This document shows positions 51,066 to 62,179 of a stretch of 64,000 nt of DNA, piece by piece. The stretch spans positions 3,410,753-3,474,752 of the forward strand of contig NC_085135.1 in assembly GCF_030269925.1 (NCBI RefSeq), in the 5' to 3' direction. Every line of letters begins with the position of its first letter. The stretch's first letter is position 1. The notes beneath the pieces are model-generated. The model was not told where the DNA came from. It did not search any database and saw nothing but the letters and a program-made list of their open reading frames with translations. The DNA comes from Bombyx mori. Taxonomy: Eukaryota > Arthropoda > Insecta > Lepidoptera > Bombycidae. The position numbers and the translations under genes were made by a program.

Positions 51066-54000
51066 CTAAATTGATAGATAGTGCTTCTTTAATGCCTTCC
51101 TGAATACCTCAAGTGAGGGACTTGCACGGATTGAGTGTGGAACTGAGTTCCACAGACGCACAGAGTGCACAGTGAACGAACCGCCGTAGCGGCTGGAGGA
51201 GTGAGGGGGAAAATTAAGGAGAAGGGATCTACTTGTACGACAGGGTACACCTCGGAGCATCTGGTACTCGAAGCGCTCACGGAGGTACAGGGGAACAGCT
51301 GGGTTATTGAGGATGTTGAACAGCATACATAAAACATGTACATCACGGCGAAGTCGGATAGGTAACCAATTAAGTTGTGATCTATACTGCGAGACATGAT
51401 CATATTTACGTAAACCAAAAACAAAGCGTATGCATAAATTTTGTAACCTTTCCAGTTTGTCCCATAGCCCCTCCGCGACGTCCAGGAAACAGACATCTGC
51501 ATAGTCAAGGAGAGGAAGCATAAGGGATTGGACCAGGGTGACTTTAGCTTCAAAGGGCAAGAAACGCTGAAGACGCTTGAGAGACTGAAACGTGCAATGC
51601 ACTTTCCTGCTAACTAAATTTATCTGACTGGACCAAGAGAGATGACAATCAAGAACGATACCTAGGTTTTTTGCTGTTTTAGAATAAGCGATTGGAATTC
51701 CATCTAGCGTCACAGGGGGCAAATTAATGTGGTCAATCGTGTTGTACCTATAGGAACTGCCAATTACTATGACCTGTGATTTTGATGGATTCACAAGAAG
51801 TCCAAAAGATTTAGCCCAAGCACTAATTCTACCAAGATCTCCATTGATTTCAGCAATAGCTAAAGCAACGTCATCAGCTTTAAAATGTCTATAAATCTGC
51901 AAATCGTCAGCGTAGAGATGGTAGTGAGAAGTCAGCACCTGAGTAATTTCATTAATGAAAATAGAGAAAAGAAGAGGAGATAGTACGCCACCTTGAGGTA
52001 CACCCGCAGTTAAATCACACCATTTTGAAGTAGAATCATCAGAACGGACACACTGCGAGCGTCCCCGGAGATAAGATTCAAACCAGGTTAGAGCAAGTGG
52101 AGATACATTAAGAGATCCAAGGATACTTAGAAGGATGTCAAAGTCTACTGAGTTAAAAGCACTGCTGAAGTCCAATAAGGTCAACACGGTTAGCTGCCCC
52201 ACATCAATCGCGTGGCGAATGTCGTCAGTGACCTTGAGCAATGCAGTGACCGTGCTGTGGCCTTGGCGGAAACCAGACTGAAAAGAGTTGAGGAGATTGT
52301 TTTTATTAAGGTAGATAGTGAGCTGTCTTTGGACTAAACCCTCCAAGACTTTAGAGAGAATGGGAAGTATTGAGATTGGACGAAACTGAGAAAAAGAGGA
52401 AGGATTAGGGACCTTAGGAATCACAACACCATGCAGATCGTTGAGTCTCACATACCCCGCGCGCCCCCTTTGCGCGGGGACCTCGTAGGAGGTTCGGCCC
52501 TCTACCCGAAAAAAAAAAAAAAAAAAAAAAGGGACCTTAGGAAGTGGGAGAACATGAGCCTTCCTCCAGCTACTTGGGAATGAGCCTTTTGAGAGAGAGA
52601 AGTTAAGAATATATGTAATGATAGGGACAAGCTCATCCACAAGCAGAAGGATCATCTGAAGGTGAATCCCATCCTCACCCACAGCCCTAGTGGAAATAGA
52701 AAGGATGGATCTCTTAACGTCACACTCTGTAACCGGAGTGAAAGTAAAAGGAGTGCACATGGGTAAAGGCCTTTTGGAAAGTTGTAATAGTGTAGATGAC
52801 TTTGTACTGTCATTAAGAATAATGGGAGCTTGAGAGAAATGCTTATTTAAAGCGTCGAGGTTAATAGTAAAGGAAGTTTCGTTTAACTGTTTGCCAATGC
52901 CTAGTGAATTAAGGAATTTCCAGATTTGGCATGTGTTCAGACCCTCTAGGGAGCTATGAATATGGCGTCTTTTGGCATCTCTACACATCCGATTGCAACG
53001 ATTACGAAGTTTCTTGTAAGTTGTAAGATTGTCTTCCGTTGGGAGCTTTCTGTATCTGCGTTTAGCCTTATCTCTCCTGGCCATCATCTGCCTAATTGAG
53101 TCGGATAACCAAGGTGAGGGTAACTGTTTAACTCTGACACGTCTGATGGGAGCATGATTATCATAAAGAAGCGAGATATTTTTATTGAAAGAAAAAACCA
53201 TGTCATCGATCGTGTCAGAGCCGAAAACAGTCGACCAGTCAACATTCCTCGCGTCAGCCCGCAATCGCTCCACGCCTATACCCTTGAAGCTACGAAGGAA
53301 AAGGTATTTGGGTTTTGGTTTAGGAGGACGAATCTTGTAGGAGAGATAAATTAAATCATGATAGGAAAAAGGAGCCGATAGTTGTCCGTGTGTAGCAACC
53401 ATGTTGGATTCAGAAACAATAATTAAATCCAGAAGGGAGTGGTATTGATATTGAGGTGCACAGTGTGTAGCTGCAAGAGGGAGGATATTTAAGTTGAGAG
53501 AAGTAACTACCGCACGAAGTTTCTCAGCACGGCTGTCAGATTTCAGAAGGCAGGTGTTAAAATCACCAAGAATTATTGTATGATCATAAAGGGGGGAAAG
53601 AGATTCAAGTTTAGATTCGAAAGAGGAGAAATAGTCAACATGAGAAGAGGGGCTATAAAGAACGCCTAGAAGAAGCTTAGTATGGTGAAAGGAGATTTCA
53701 ATAAATAGGTTTTCTGCGGACTGCGTATATTCACCTGGGGACGCATCAATAACTTTAGAAGGAATATCAGAACGAAGATAAATCGCTACGCCACCTCCTC
53801 CTTTCCCTGTTCTGTCGTTGCGTAGTAAGCGATACCCAGGTAGAGAGTACTGAGTAGAGGGAAGAGCAGGTTTAAGAAAGGATTCAGAGATGAGTACTGC
53901 ATGGACGACACTGGAATCGAAAGAGGACAAGAGATCGGGATAGTGGGCTGGGACACTCTGTGCGTTTATGTGAACGATGTTGAGGAACTTAGGAAACGGC

Positions 54001-54134
54001 GAAAATTTTGCTTGAATCAAGTCTCGCAAATGAGTTGAGTCATTATCCTCACTAAATGCACTACTATAGCTTATGTCAGACGAGCTTGAGGAAGAGCATG
54101 AGAAGAAGGCATCATTAATATCTAAATTTGACAT
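51066..54134 (-). CDS. Family D LINE ORF2: endonuclease and reverse transcriptase
   Basis: An open frame of 1,022 codons starts at 54134. After a Ser/Asp-rich N-terminus come endonuclease motifs (IVHINAQSVPAHY, VLISESFLKPALP, TIILGDFNTCLLKSD, SYHDLIYLS). RT motifs follow (FRPISILPILSKVLEGLVQR, FQSGFRQGHSTVTALLKV, LTLLDFSSAFNSVDFDILL, TAGVPQGGVLSPLLFSIFIN and LYADDLQIYRH). The C-terminal signature RLRRDVHVLCMLFNILNN and LWNSVPHSIRASPSL is of CR1 type. The frame reads straight through a nested R1 tail at 52421-52530, which adds about 41 foreign codons between the linker and RT motif 1 and probably disables the enzyme. Confidence 0.88.
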   Translation of the reverse strand: MSNLDINDAFFSCSSSSSSDISYSSAFSEDNDSTHLRDLIQAKFSPFPKFLNIVHINAQSVPAHYPDLLSSFDSSVVHAVLISESFLKPALPSTQYSLPGYRLLRNDRTGKGGGGVAIYLRSDIPSKVIDASPGEYTQSAENLFIEISFHHTKLLLGVLYSPSSHVDYFSSFESKLESLSPLYDHTIILGDFNTCLLKSDSRAEKLRAVVTSLNLNILPLAATHCAPQYQYHSLLDLIIVSESNMVATHGQLSAPFSYHDLIYLSYKIRPPKPKPKYLFLRSFKGIGVERLRADARNVDWSTVFGSDTIDDMVFSFNKNISLLYDNHAPIRRVRVKQLPSPWLSDSIRQMMARRDKAKRRYRKLPTEDNLTTYKKLRNRCNRMCRDAKRRHIHSSLEGLNTCQIWKFLNSLGIGKQLNETSFTINLDALNKHFSQAPIILNDSTKSSTLLQLSKRPLPMCTPFTFTPVTECDVKRSILSISTRAVGEDGIHLQMILLLVDELVPIITYILNFSLSKGSFPSSWRKAHVLPLPKVPFFFFFFFRVEGRTSYEVPAQRGRAGYVRLNDLHGVVIPKVPNPSSFSQFRPISILPILSKVLEGLVQRQLTIYLNKNNLLNSFQSGFRQGHSTVTALLKVTDDIRHAIDVGQLTVLTLLDFSSAFNSVDFDILLSILGSLNVSPLALTWFESYLRGRSQCVRSDDSTSKWCDLTAGVPQGGVLSPLLFSIFINEITQVLTSHYHLYADDLQIYRHFKADDVALAIAEINGDLGRISAWAKSFGLLVNPSKSQVIVIGSSYRYNTIDHINLPPVTLDGIPIAYSKTAKNLGIVLDCHLSWSSQINLVSRKVHCTFQSLKRLQRFLPFEAKVTLVQSLMLPLLDYADVCFLDVAEGLWDKLERLQNLCIRFVFGLRKYDHVSQYRSQLNWLPIRLRRDVHVLCMLFNILNNPAVPLYLRERFEYQMLRGVPCRTSRSLLLNFPPHSSSRYGGSFTVHSVRLWNSVPHSIRASPSLEVFRKALKKHYLSI
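52421..52530 (+). mobile_element. R1-clade LINE 3' tail inserted in family D ORF2
   Basis: It matches the last bases of R1-clade copy 2 (47249-47333) and ends in an A-run (about 52509-52530). It is flanked by the 13-base duplication gggaccttaggaa (52408-52420 and 52531-52543). Total added length is 123 bases, a multiple of three, so the host ORF stays open, with a run of Phe codons from the A-run on the opposite strand. Confidence 0.92.
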
Positions 54135-54641
54135 ACTAAGATAATATAATATAAATGTATACTAAACAAAAATACAGTAAAATAACAGAAAACACTAAAA
54201 AATAAATAAAGCTAACGTAAAACTAAAATCTAAAGATTTACAACTGTAACTTACTTCACAAACGCTCCTTTCGAGATTGGCAAAGCACTTTAATCTAAGT
54301 CAGAAAATGTACATACTAAAAACAAAACGCAAATCCTATTGTCATTGTCACAAATATATTAATTAAATGTATAATCTATATTGACAATATAAAACTTAAG
54401 AGTTGGCTGTATGGCATAGTTCCATTGCTTTTCTCTTCGAGAAAAACCCTATTGCTGCTACTACTAAGTGCATAATCTATGATTATCACTTATCTGTCAG
54501 TTCTATTACAATCAAAATTTTTATATGTTGGTAATTTTGAAAGTTGATCGAAATAATGTTCAAAAACACATTACAACTACCTCGAATAGATAACTAAGTT
54601 TTTAGTGTTACATCTATGAATAAGTTCAAGATACCGCCATA
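54135..54641 (-). other. AT-rich gap between family D ORF1 and ORF2
   Basis: 507 bases with no coding sense in either strand that I can recognise. A spacer of this size is longer than I would expect between the two ORFs and may contain an unrecognised short insertion. Confidence 0.4.
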
Positions 54642-55403
54642 CTACTTTCGACGAGTCGTCCTCTTGCCGATTTCTCGCTCTGCCGCTGATTTTGGTGCCG
54701 TCTTGGGTTCGTCATGAGATTTCCCAGATGACTGAGGAGCTCCTTGCGCTTTTTGAGCCAAGGGAAACTTGGTTTTCAGATGCTGAAGTTCAAACATCTG
54801 TTCAATCTTACTGCGTTTATTATCCGGGAGAAGGACGATTATTTTCCCATCTGTTGTCCAGCAGCGCTTAACGCCGAAATGAGAGCGGGCCTCCGAAAAG
54901 ACATCATGACGTGATTTAGTCAGAAATTCTGAAATGATGACCCTAGACCCCTTCAGGAGTGTCTTGTTCTTCCACACTTCATTGCATCGCCTCAAACTCT
55001 GGAACCTGACTAATATAGGCCTAGGCTTATTGGTGTTGGAGCCTAATCGATAGCAAGCAGTTAAGTCCTCTTCTGTGCAACCAGCCACCTTCATTTGGTT
55101 GGTTAATATACCCACAATTGCTGTTGCTGGGTCTATGGCATCTGACTCCGGGATTCCATGAAACAGAAGGACCTTACGACGCGACGCCATCTGATGCCTG
55201 TCCAACCCCAAGAGAACAAGCTCCATCTGTGACCTCAGCATGTTGAGTGTTTGTAGTGTGAGATTCCGGAATGCGATGAAATCTTGTGACAACTTGCCTA
55301 GGTCCGTGTGTGGTGACTGGTGACTGCTCAGCATTGCTTCAAACTCAGTCATCCTCTGCACAACGCTTGATTCCACCTCTTGTAACTTAGTGTACAGATC
55401 CAT
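54642..55403 (-). CDS. Family D LINE ORF1 (coiled coil plus RRM-like)
   Basis: A 253-codon frame from an ATG at 55403. Residues 1-75 are helical with heptad spacing (VVQRMTEFEAMLSS, LQTLNMLRSQMELVL), a likely coiled coil. Residues about 77-200 resemble the L1 ORF1/transposase-22 type RNA-binding fold: KVLLFHGIPESD, ACYRLGSNTNKPRPILVRFQ, LLKGSRVIISEFLTKSRHDV and KRCWTTDGKIIVLLPD. A basic tail ends GKRTTRRK. It would bind the LINE RNA as a multimer. The frame is intact. Its position upstream of ORF2 in the same orientation supports their pairing. Confidence 0.82.
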   Translation of the reverse strand: MDLYTKLQEVESSVVQRMTEFEAMLSSHQSPHTDLGKLSQDFIAFRNLTLQTLNMLRSQMELVLLGLDRHQMASRRKVLLFHGIPESDAIDPATAIVGILTNQMKVAGCTEEDLTACYRLGSNTNKPRPILVRFQSLRRCNEVWKNKTLLKGSRVIISEFLTKSRHDVFSEARSHFGVKRCWTTDGKIIVLLPDNKRSKIEQMFELQHLKTKFPLAQKAQGAPQSSGKSHDEPKTAPKSAAEREIGKRTTRRK

Positions 55404-57067
55404 GATGCGGCGCTATTGATGATGTGGCAGTAGTGATGATGTAAAGTGATATTAATAGAGAGAACTTGTTATGAGCTGTTGTGAAGCAAGTTTTGGAACC
55501 CAAATTATAGCATTTAGATATGAATAGGTAAAAATATATATTTTTAACAATTAAAAACACTGAGAGCTCAACAAACTAGTGTATACACTTCAACTACCCA
55601 CAGTAGAAAAATTTATCTGTATACTAATTTTAACTAAGCTAATATTACATATAAAATAAGAAGGAACAACTTACAGTTGGACACGACCCACGCTGCAGGC
55701 ACCCGCCGCGACCGGCTACCCGAGTTGTACGTGAATAACAAAAGGGAGTGAATAAAAAACAAAACAACAAACTTACCCTTAAGGGCTCCAACTCAGTCGG
55801 CTTATGTACTACTAAATGATAATTACTTACTATGAATAATTATAACTGCTACTATAATCTAATAAAAATAGTCAGGAACAAAAGAGACTAGGATTCCACC
55901 CCAACTTAAAGTAAGGCGGGGAAAGAATACAAGCAAATAAATTAATTAAATTATAATAATACAATACTACAATAACATCCGGTAACAACGGGAGAACCCA
56001 CAGTATGTTTCGTGATAATTAAAAGAAGAAAATGAAAATAAGGAACTAAAGAGCAGTGATTATTAATAAATTAACAGTATAACTGAGATGACCACTTAAG
56101 ATAGCCGGCCGGTCCGTCAGCATACAATCACGTAGAATAATTACAATTTATAATTCATAAAATATTAAGGTTAAAGGGGGTATATCTAAATTTACAACTA
56201 AAAATAACTGAATCTGCCACAGTGGCGCTAGTGGGCGGTTGTATACTACCCTATAATAGATAAAACTATAAATGAAGAGAATTTTAATTAAATCTTAGGT
56301 TAATTATTAAAGGAAAAAGAAAAATTATAATAAATAAATAACTATAATAGCAAAAAACTATAAAAACTATGTGGGACAATAAACTAATAACCTAAGAATG
56401 GCAAAATACGGGGTTCCCGACGTTGCCGTGGTCCACCACCGTAAATCGGCTTACGCGGGTTTAGTAACAGCCCCTCCTAACCCCGAAGGGTAGGGGAGGA
56501 CTGGGAACGGACACAGCTGGCCAGACTCAAAGGCGCTAACGTAACTCGGTTTTTATTCTTAGAATAAAATGAGTACGCAGCTTTTCCAGGCTGATCGACA
56601 ACTACCCGCAATTAACCACTGTTAAAAAAGAAAGTGTCGAACAACTCACCTAGTCCCGGGTCCTGCGTTTCGTTGCTCGGAACGTCTCCGCGCCGATACA
56701 ACACCGCTAGATACACAACACACACGCTTTGGGCACACACTATCCGCACAGCACAACACAGTAGGGGCCTCGTAGCACTGGTGTCCCGGGTTCTCTCTCT
56801 CTCTGAATTTGCAGCGAGGTAGGCCCTTTATTTATGGTCGCCCACGCGCGCTCGTCTAGTGCTATGATAAATTCGAGGCGCGGTGGGCGTCTATTGTTCT
56901 CTTGGCCGCCTCGCTCGCTCTATTGTTTGCCCAGTCGCTCTATTAGTACTCGCTCTATTGTGACTCGCTCCTGCGTTCCCACGCCAAATTAAAGACCACG
57001 AGGACCAATCTTTATTTACAAACAAATATAATATTTACAAATTATCTTATTTCTATATTTAGCGTAC
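55404..57067. other. Unassigned region, with promoter-like part
   Basis: No coding sense is recognised over 1.66 kb. The part nearest 55403 is probably the 5' untranslated region of family D. Near 56,640-56,850, read on the minus strand, there is ataaataaaggg followed by a caaattcagagag stretch and, some 170 bases on, a caggtaagt-like donor (actaggtgagttg). A small repeated cgctctatt motif lies at 56925-56965, and an aataaagattgg signal on the minus strand near 57010-57021. This could be a solo or partial LTR, or a LINE promoter. Confidence 0.35.
56825..56840 (-). promoter_or_regulatory. TATA-like element upstream of unassigned transcript
   Basis: On the minus strand ataaataaaggg lies here, followed about 40 bases later by a CT/GA-rich run and then by a splice-donor-like site near 56650. 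The arrangement suggests a polymerase II promoter, probably of an LTR or LINE. There is no direct evidence that it is used. Confidence 0.3.
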
Positions 57068-57310
57068 TGTTATGGGAATTCTCTCTGAGGTCGTTTTAAA
57101 AAAGGAAAATTCTTAGGACACAACTATTTATTGGATATTGAATAATATGGATAATGACACTCAGAGTAATCCCGGCAGCCGCACCCGTACTCTAACACAG
57201 TTCACTGACTACTGACCGTTCTCCGGTCTCCTATCAAGTCTCTACCTCGGACCGTCTAGTCAGCGGTTCGAGGGTGTCAGCAGTTTAGGGTTCGTTAGGG
57301 ATATATAACA
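57068..57310 (-). repeat. E2 3' LTR
   Basis: A 243-bp block that on the minus strand starts TGTTATATATCCC and ends CCCATAACA. On the plus strand it is followed by cctcccccca, the complement of a polypurine tract, at 57311-57320. The partner LTR is outside the window, so limits rest on the E1 LTR and the purine tract. Confidence 0.82.
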
Positions 57311-57356
57311 CCTCCCCCCATATTTAATAAACTTCGGGAAGAGTCCGAAGTTTATT

Positions 57357-58600
57357 TTATAAGTGACGTCTGACAGAAGCTGGGGCTACCTCAGGGATAT
57401 CAGCATATTCAACTTCTTCTATAGTAGCGGGCTTACTTTTAAATCTCATGCGTTTGAAAAGATCTATATCTTTAGGTGTGCTGCCAGGTTTACATTTTAC
57501 ATACAACTTAAAAGCTAAGTAACTAAACAGACATATAAGTAAAAGGATAGTCACGGTAGAGTAATGTATTCCGTACTTAACTATGTGTGGCGTATGAATG
57601 ACGTCATCGGCACCACTTAATATGGAATCGAGGATCATCTCATTATTTTTTAAGGATAGGTCATCTAAATCAATGTTCTTTAAAACCACAGGAGTAGGGG
57701 ATACACTATCTATAAAGTTCTTAATCTTATTAGTATTACAACATGATTTATTATTTATGTTAAAATCTAAAGTATATTCTGTAATTGTTATGTTATTAAC
57801 ATATTTAGATATAAACTTAATGTCCTTAGTATAACCGGTGCATCCGTGAGGGATGTTTAATATACCAGTTCCTATGATGTTAAATTCATACAATTCAGAT
57901 TTGGGACAATCAACGCTTACTTTAGTTAGATTGGATTGCACGAAGATCCATCGGTTATTAGAAATCGTTTGCCAAACATTAACACTTCCGTAAATGAATT
58001 TGTTATTGCACTGCACTGGTAAATCATTGGTCACTTTTATCATCAGTTCCACTTCACAGCTAGGGTTGATGCTCGTCGGATATATGGTCACTATGTCACA
58101 GATGTAAAGTTCAGTATGCAATATTTTACATACATCTAGGTCGTCCAAAGTGCAGTAACGTGTTTTGTCTCTGGTCATTGCCATATATTTGCTACTTGGT
58201 ATTAACATAGAATACATTCTTGGATTTTGAGCCTCATGTGGCGTTGGTAATGCTAAAGCATGATATAAATTATACACAATAGGACATACTAAAGGAATTC
58301 TTAAGACAAAAATTATTCTATTCTTACTAAAATAACTAACTACATTAGAAACATTCATAATAACGTGCATCGAGCTTATCTCTAAAGGTACGGGGAATTG
58401 TTTATCATCATCCAAGAGTCGAACTTTGTTGGCGAGTTCATGGAACAATTGTCGTGGTGTTATTATTGAAGGATGAAGTATATTTTGACTGCTGAATAAG
58501 ATAGCATTTATCATGTCTTCGAGTTGAAAAGATATGGCAAGAATATTAGTTTCTAAATAATGTATGACTTGGTTAGCGGATGATAGGATTCGTTGACAAT
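57357..58600 (-). pseudogene. env: E2 Env, C-terminal part
   Basis: Baculovirus F-like envelope, membrane-proximal part. It has paired cysteines (CTLDDLDVCKI, then CEVELMIKVTNDLPVQC), the NKSCCNTNKI cluster, and a transmembrane segment near residues 350-372 (STVTILLLICLFSYLAFKLY) followed by a basic cytoplasmic tail. It continues the frame of the upstream piece after a phase change near 58600, so the protein is broken once. It corresponds to the 3' part of E1 env. Confidence 0.83.
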
Positions 58601-59226
58601 TCGTTAGATGCACTAGAAATATTCTTAATATGTTCTGACAAATTATTAATAGCGGTGTTCAAATTAGCTTCATTAATTTTAATATTATTAATTGTTTTAT
58701 TGTACGACGAGATGACTGAAGTAGTAACCATAACATTTTCTTTAATTAATGTAGCTACTTTGCTTTGATCATATTGTATTGCGTCAATTGCTTCATCGTA
58801 TCTAAGGCCATCGGTCTCGTCCAAGTTTCCGAATATGTGTTTAATTACTGTCCCGACTCCTCCGAACCAAGCACTACGTTTTGCTTTAGTATCTAACAAC
58901 TCAGATATGGATGTGAATTGACGGATAATATCGTGATATCGTATTACTAAGGGTTGAGTTATACTATGACATTCCAAATTTTCTATGACGTTAGTCTCGA
59001 GACACAGCGCTCGTGCTTTATTGATAGCATTTTCGATATTTTCTAAATATGGTTTGAAATGTGATATATCTAATGGTATAAGTATATTAAGTTGGCCGCT
59101 GGATATTTTGATTTGACCCAAACTGTCCAAATATAGTCCGGAGCTTGCATTAATTTGTTGTACAAATACTTGTTGGATTTGACTCTTAGCTGACATGCTG
59201 GAAATGATATTATATAGTGAGAACAA
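58600..59226 (-). pseudogene. env: E2 Env, N-terminal part with fusion-peptide region
   Basis: Starts near 59226 (an ATG further in frame, MSAKSQIQQ, is at about 59196) and includes LNILIPLDISHFKPYLENIE, a cleavage-like basic site (KAKR) followed by a Gly-rich hydrophobic segment, then helical heptads. In the family the furin-type cleavage exposes the fusion peptide. The frame ends in unrelated codons after the frameshift near 58600. Signal peptide and splice acceptor are not resolved. Confidence 0.82.
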
Positions 59227-59376
59227 GGATTTCTTATATTAAGAATTAAATTTTCTAAAAGTAATTTAAAAGACTATGAGATTAACTAGATAGGTATATG
59301 CTTAATCCTAAGAGTATATTATTTAAAGATAGTATGTTATTTAGCCTAAATCTATTTCCTTAGCGAATAGTTATAA

Positions 59377-62170
59377 TTATACGTTTTCATTCAAAGTCGC
59401 GGGCTTAATTTCATCGTAATGGTGTCTCACGTGACGACGGTTTATCAATAGTGATAAAGTATTGTTACCGTGTATTTTAATCCCCTTGTAAGGGCCTTTC
59501 CATACAGGTGATAAGGCTTTTCTTGATCTCAGGTGATTTTTGAGATATACGTAATCTCCGGTTTGGTAATATGCAGGGCGACTACGCGAGTCATAGTATG
59601 TTTTAGATATGCCCTTGGATTTCTGGATATGTTCTACTGCTTTTTGACGAGAGTATTTTAATCGATTTTGGAGCATCCGGACGTATTCGGGATATGTCGT
59701 TCCGGTCGGTTCTTGGAAGACTGAATTTGGTATGAAAGGTTTATTTCCAAACATTAACTCGTATGGTGTAAAATGAGTTGTTGAATGTATGGCCGTATTA
59801 TATGCTAACATCGCGGTGTAAACATAGCGGGGCCAGTTATCTTGGCCTTCGTTCACATACGACTTGAGATACTCCTTGAGGGTAGAGTGACTCCTCTCAA
59901 GTGCACCCTGGGTCTGGGGATGGTAGGGCGATGACCATAACTGTTTGATCTTAAGGAAATTGCAAGTTCTTTGGAATAATTCGGAAGTAAAATTTGTGCC
60001 TTGGTCAGTTAGGATAATTTTTGGGATACCGAAAATGGAAATGAAGTGAAGGAGGCATTCGCTGGTTTCTTCGGCGGTTGTACTTCGGATGGGATATGCA
60101 GTGGAGAATTTCGTTAGATCATCTTGGACGGTTAGGATGTATTTCAGTTTTGCAGGACCTGCTTCTGGCAATGGACCGACGATGTCAAGGGATATGCGTT
60201 GACATGGTGCTGTTGACGTACTAGTGATCTGCATCGGGGCTCTGTTAATTTTCCTCAACGCTTTATTTTCTTGACATTGTTTACATTGTTTAACATAGGC
60301 TTCAATGTCGCTACGCATACCTTTCCAATAATAACTCTCCTTAATCCTGTTGAACATACGGTTTGAGCCGAGGTGTCCGGCAATTGGGATATCATGATTG
60401 TCGAATAAGATTTTCTTAATCTCCGTTGGAGACGGGTAGGTTACATTATTATGATATATATTAATTTTGATATCTGTATTATGGAATAGATAATTTAACA
60501 TATTATAAATTTTAACAAACGAATGTTTTTCAAATGGATTTTTGAAATCTGTTATTCCTATATCCTTTGTATTATCATTTATTAATAATTCATTGCGGAT
60601 GCGTTTAAGGGTCTCGAATATTTCGGGATATGAAGCTTCATCAAAATGGTGAACTTTAATGAAAATTAAATAAAAAGTTTTATTATTTGAGTCAATTTTA
60701 TAGAAGGAGTGTAATTCTTTTTCGATGTTAGGTATATTGCTGCCAGTCGGCAAATTACCTATGATTTCTTGGACATAAGGGTTGGATTCGTCAAGATCGA
60801 TTGAGGTGGGTATTAAGAGTGTTTTCGATTGGCCTTTTAATAGGTTTTGATTATGCTCTTCTATCTGTACATTATAATGTTTATTAGGATCTGACATAGA
60901 TTTGAGGAAAACGGAGTAGTCGTCAGTCATTATAGCGTTTTCTATTGGTGAGTCTGAGTCTCGAGGTTGTTCTACTGGGGATCGAGAAACTAGGTTTTCT
61001 GTATTTACATCAGAAGGTGTAGAAGAGTTAGTGTTTGTGGAGTTTTTCCTAGGGATACAAGAAGGTGAACTTCCTATTAATGAGCTGTCCGTCGTGGGGT
61101 GTTGTCGAACGGATGAGGATGGATTTTCATCGTTCAGTTTGCCAGGGGCTTTGTTTTCTGATGAACTATTCTTTCGAGCATTAATATCATCAAGATCAAG
61201 GAATGTAGGAGAAGAGCCAGCATGGACGTCGAGGTCATTCAGTGTTAACGGACTAAAGGTGTGTTCTTCAGCGGATAAAGAATTTGGGGATAAGTTGGTT
61301 ATTTCATCTGGATTAAATGAAGGTGGTGGTATTAGTAAGTCCATCAAATTTTCATCTAACCTCATACTTTGTCGATTTTCAATAATTTGATTTGATTCAG
61401 GAAGGTTTACAGGCTGGATGGGATTTACCGGAAAACGGGATAATGCGTCGGCATTTGTATTGAGCTTTCCCTTTTTATATTTAATATCGTACTCAAATTC
61501 TTCTAGGATAAGTCTCCAGCGTACAAGCCTAGAACCAGGATCTTTACATCTAAATAGCCATTCTAAAGGCTTATGGTCTGTTATGACAGTAAAATGATGA
61601 CCGTAGATATATGGTCTAAAGATTTTTGTTCCAAAAATTACTGCGAGACACTCTTTTTCCGTCACGGTATAGTTGCATTCCGCTTTGTTGAGGGTTCTAG
61701 ATGCAAACGCGATAGGACGGTCTTTTCCGATCTGTCCTTGGGATAGGATGGCGGAAATGGCATAATTTGAAGCGTCGCAGGTAAGCAGGAATGGTTGTGA
61801 AAAGTCAGGATACGCTAGGATAGGAGCTGATATGAGTTTGGATTTTAGGGTTTCGAAGGATAACTGTTGTTCATTTTGCCAGTTGAAGGCAGTGTCCTTT
61901 TTAAGAAGGGATGTCAGGGGTTTGGCTAACTTAGAGAAATCGGGGATAAAACGTCTATAGTAAGAGACAAGTCCTAGAAAGGATTTTATATCCTTCGGTG
62001 ACTTCGGTGTGGGGAATTTTGCCACGGCTTGAATCTTATCAGGGTTCGGTTTTACTCCTTCTTCGTTGATAATATGACCTAGATACCCTACTTCTTTCCG
62101 GAGAAATTCGCATTTTTCCGGTTGCAACTTTAAGTTATAGTTCCTGATTCTCTCAAATACCTTACTGAGG
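59377..62170 (-). pseudogene. pol: E2 pol: RT end, RNase H, middle module, integrase
   Basis: About 915 codons from the RT thumb (CEFLRKEVGYLGHIINEEGV, FLGLVSYYRRFIPDFSKLA) through RNase H (CDASNYAISAILSQG, TEKECLAV, TDHKPLEWLF). A Ser/Pro-rich linker and a conserved middle module (around PTSIDLDESNPYVQEIIGNL) follow. Integrase has a zinc finger (GHLGSNRM to CKQCQ), LDIVGPLP, TDQGTNFTSE, GALERSHST, and a GPY/F end (WKGPYKGI). All catalytic residues are present. RT upstream of the thumb is separated by the LINE at 62180-63135. Confidence 0.87.
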
Positions 62171-62179
62171 TTATTGATG

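Larger units (their letters stand above)
50721..55403 (-). mobile_element. CR1-like LINE family D, two ORFs
   Basis: Minus strand: ORF1 (55403-54642), an AT-rich gap, ORF2 (54134-51066) and a 3' untranslated region of about 340 bp ending in a run of aataaagaataaagaatt-type repeats near 50731-50760. The microsatellite-like end in place of poly(A) is usual in CR1-type LINEs. A 110-bp R1 tail sits within ORF2. The 5' untranslated limit is unknown. Confidence 0.85.
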
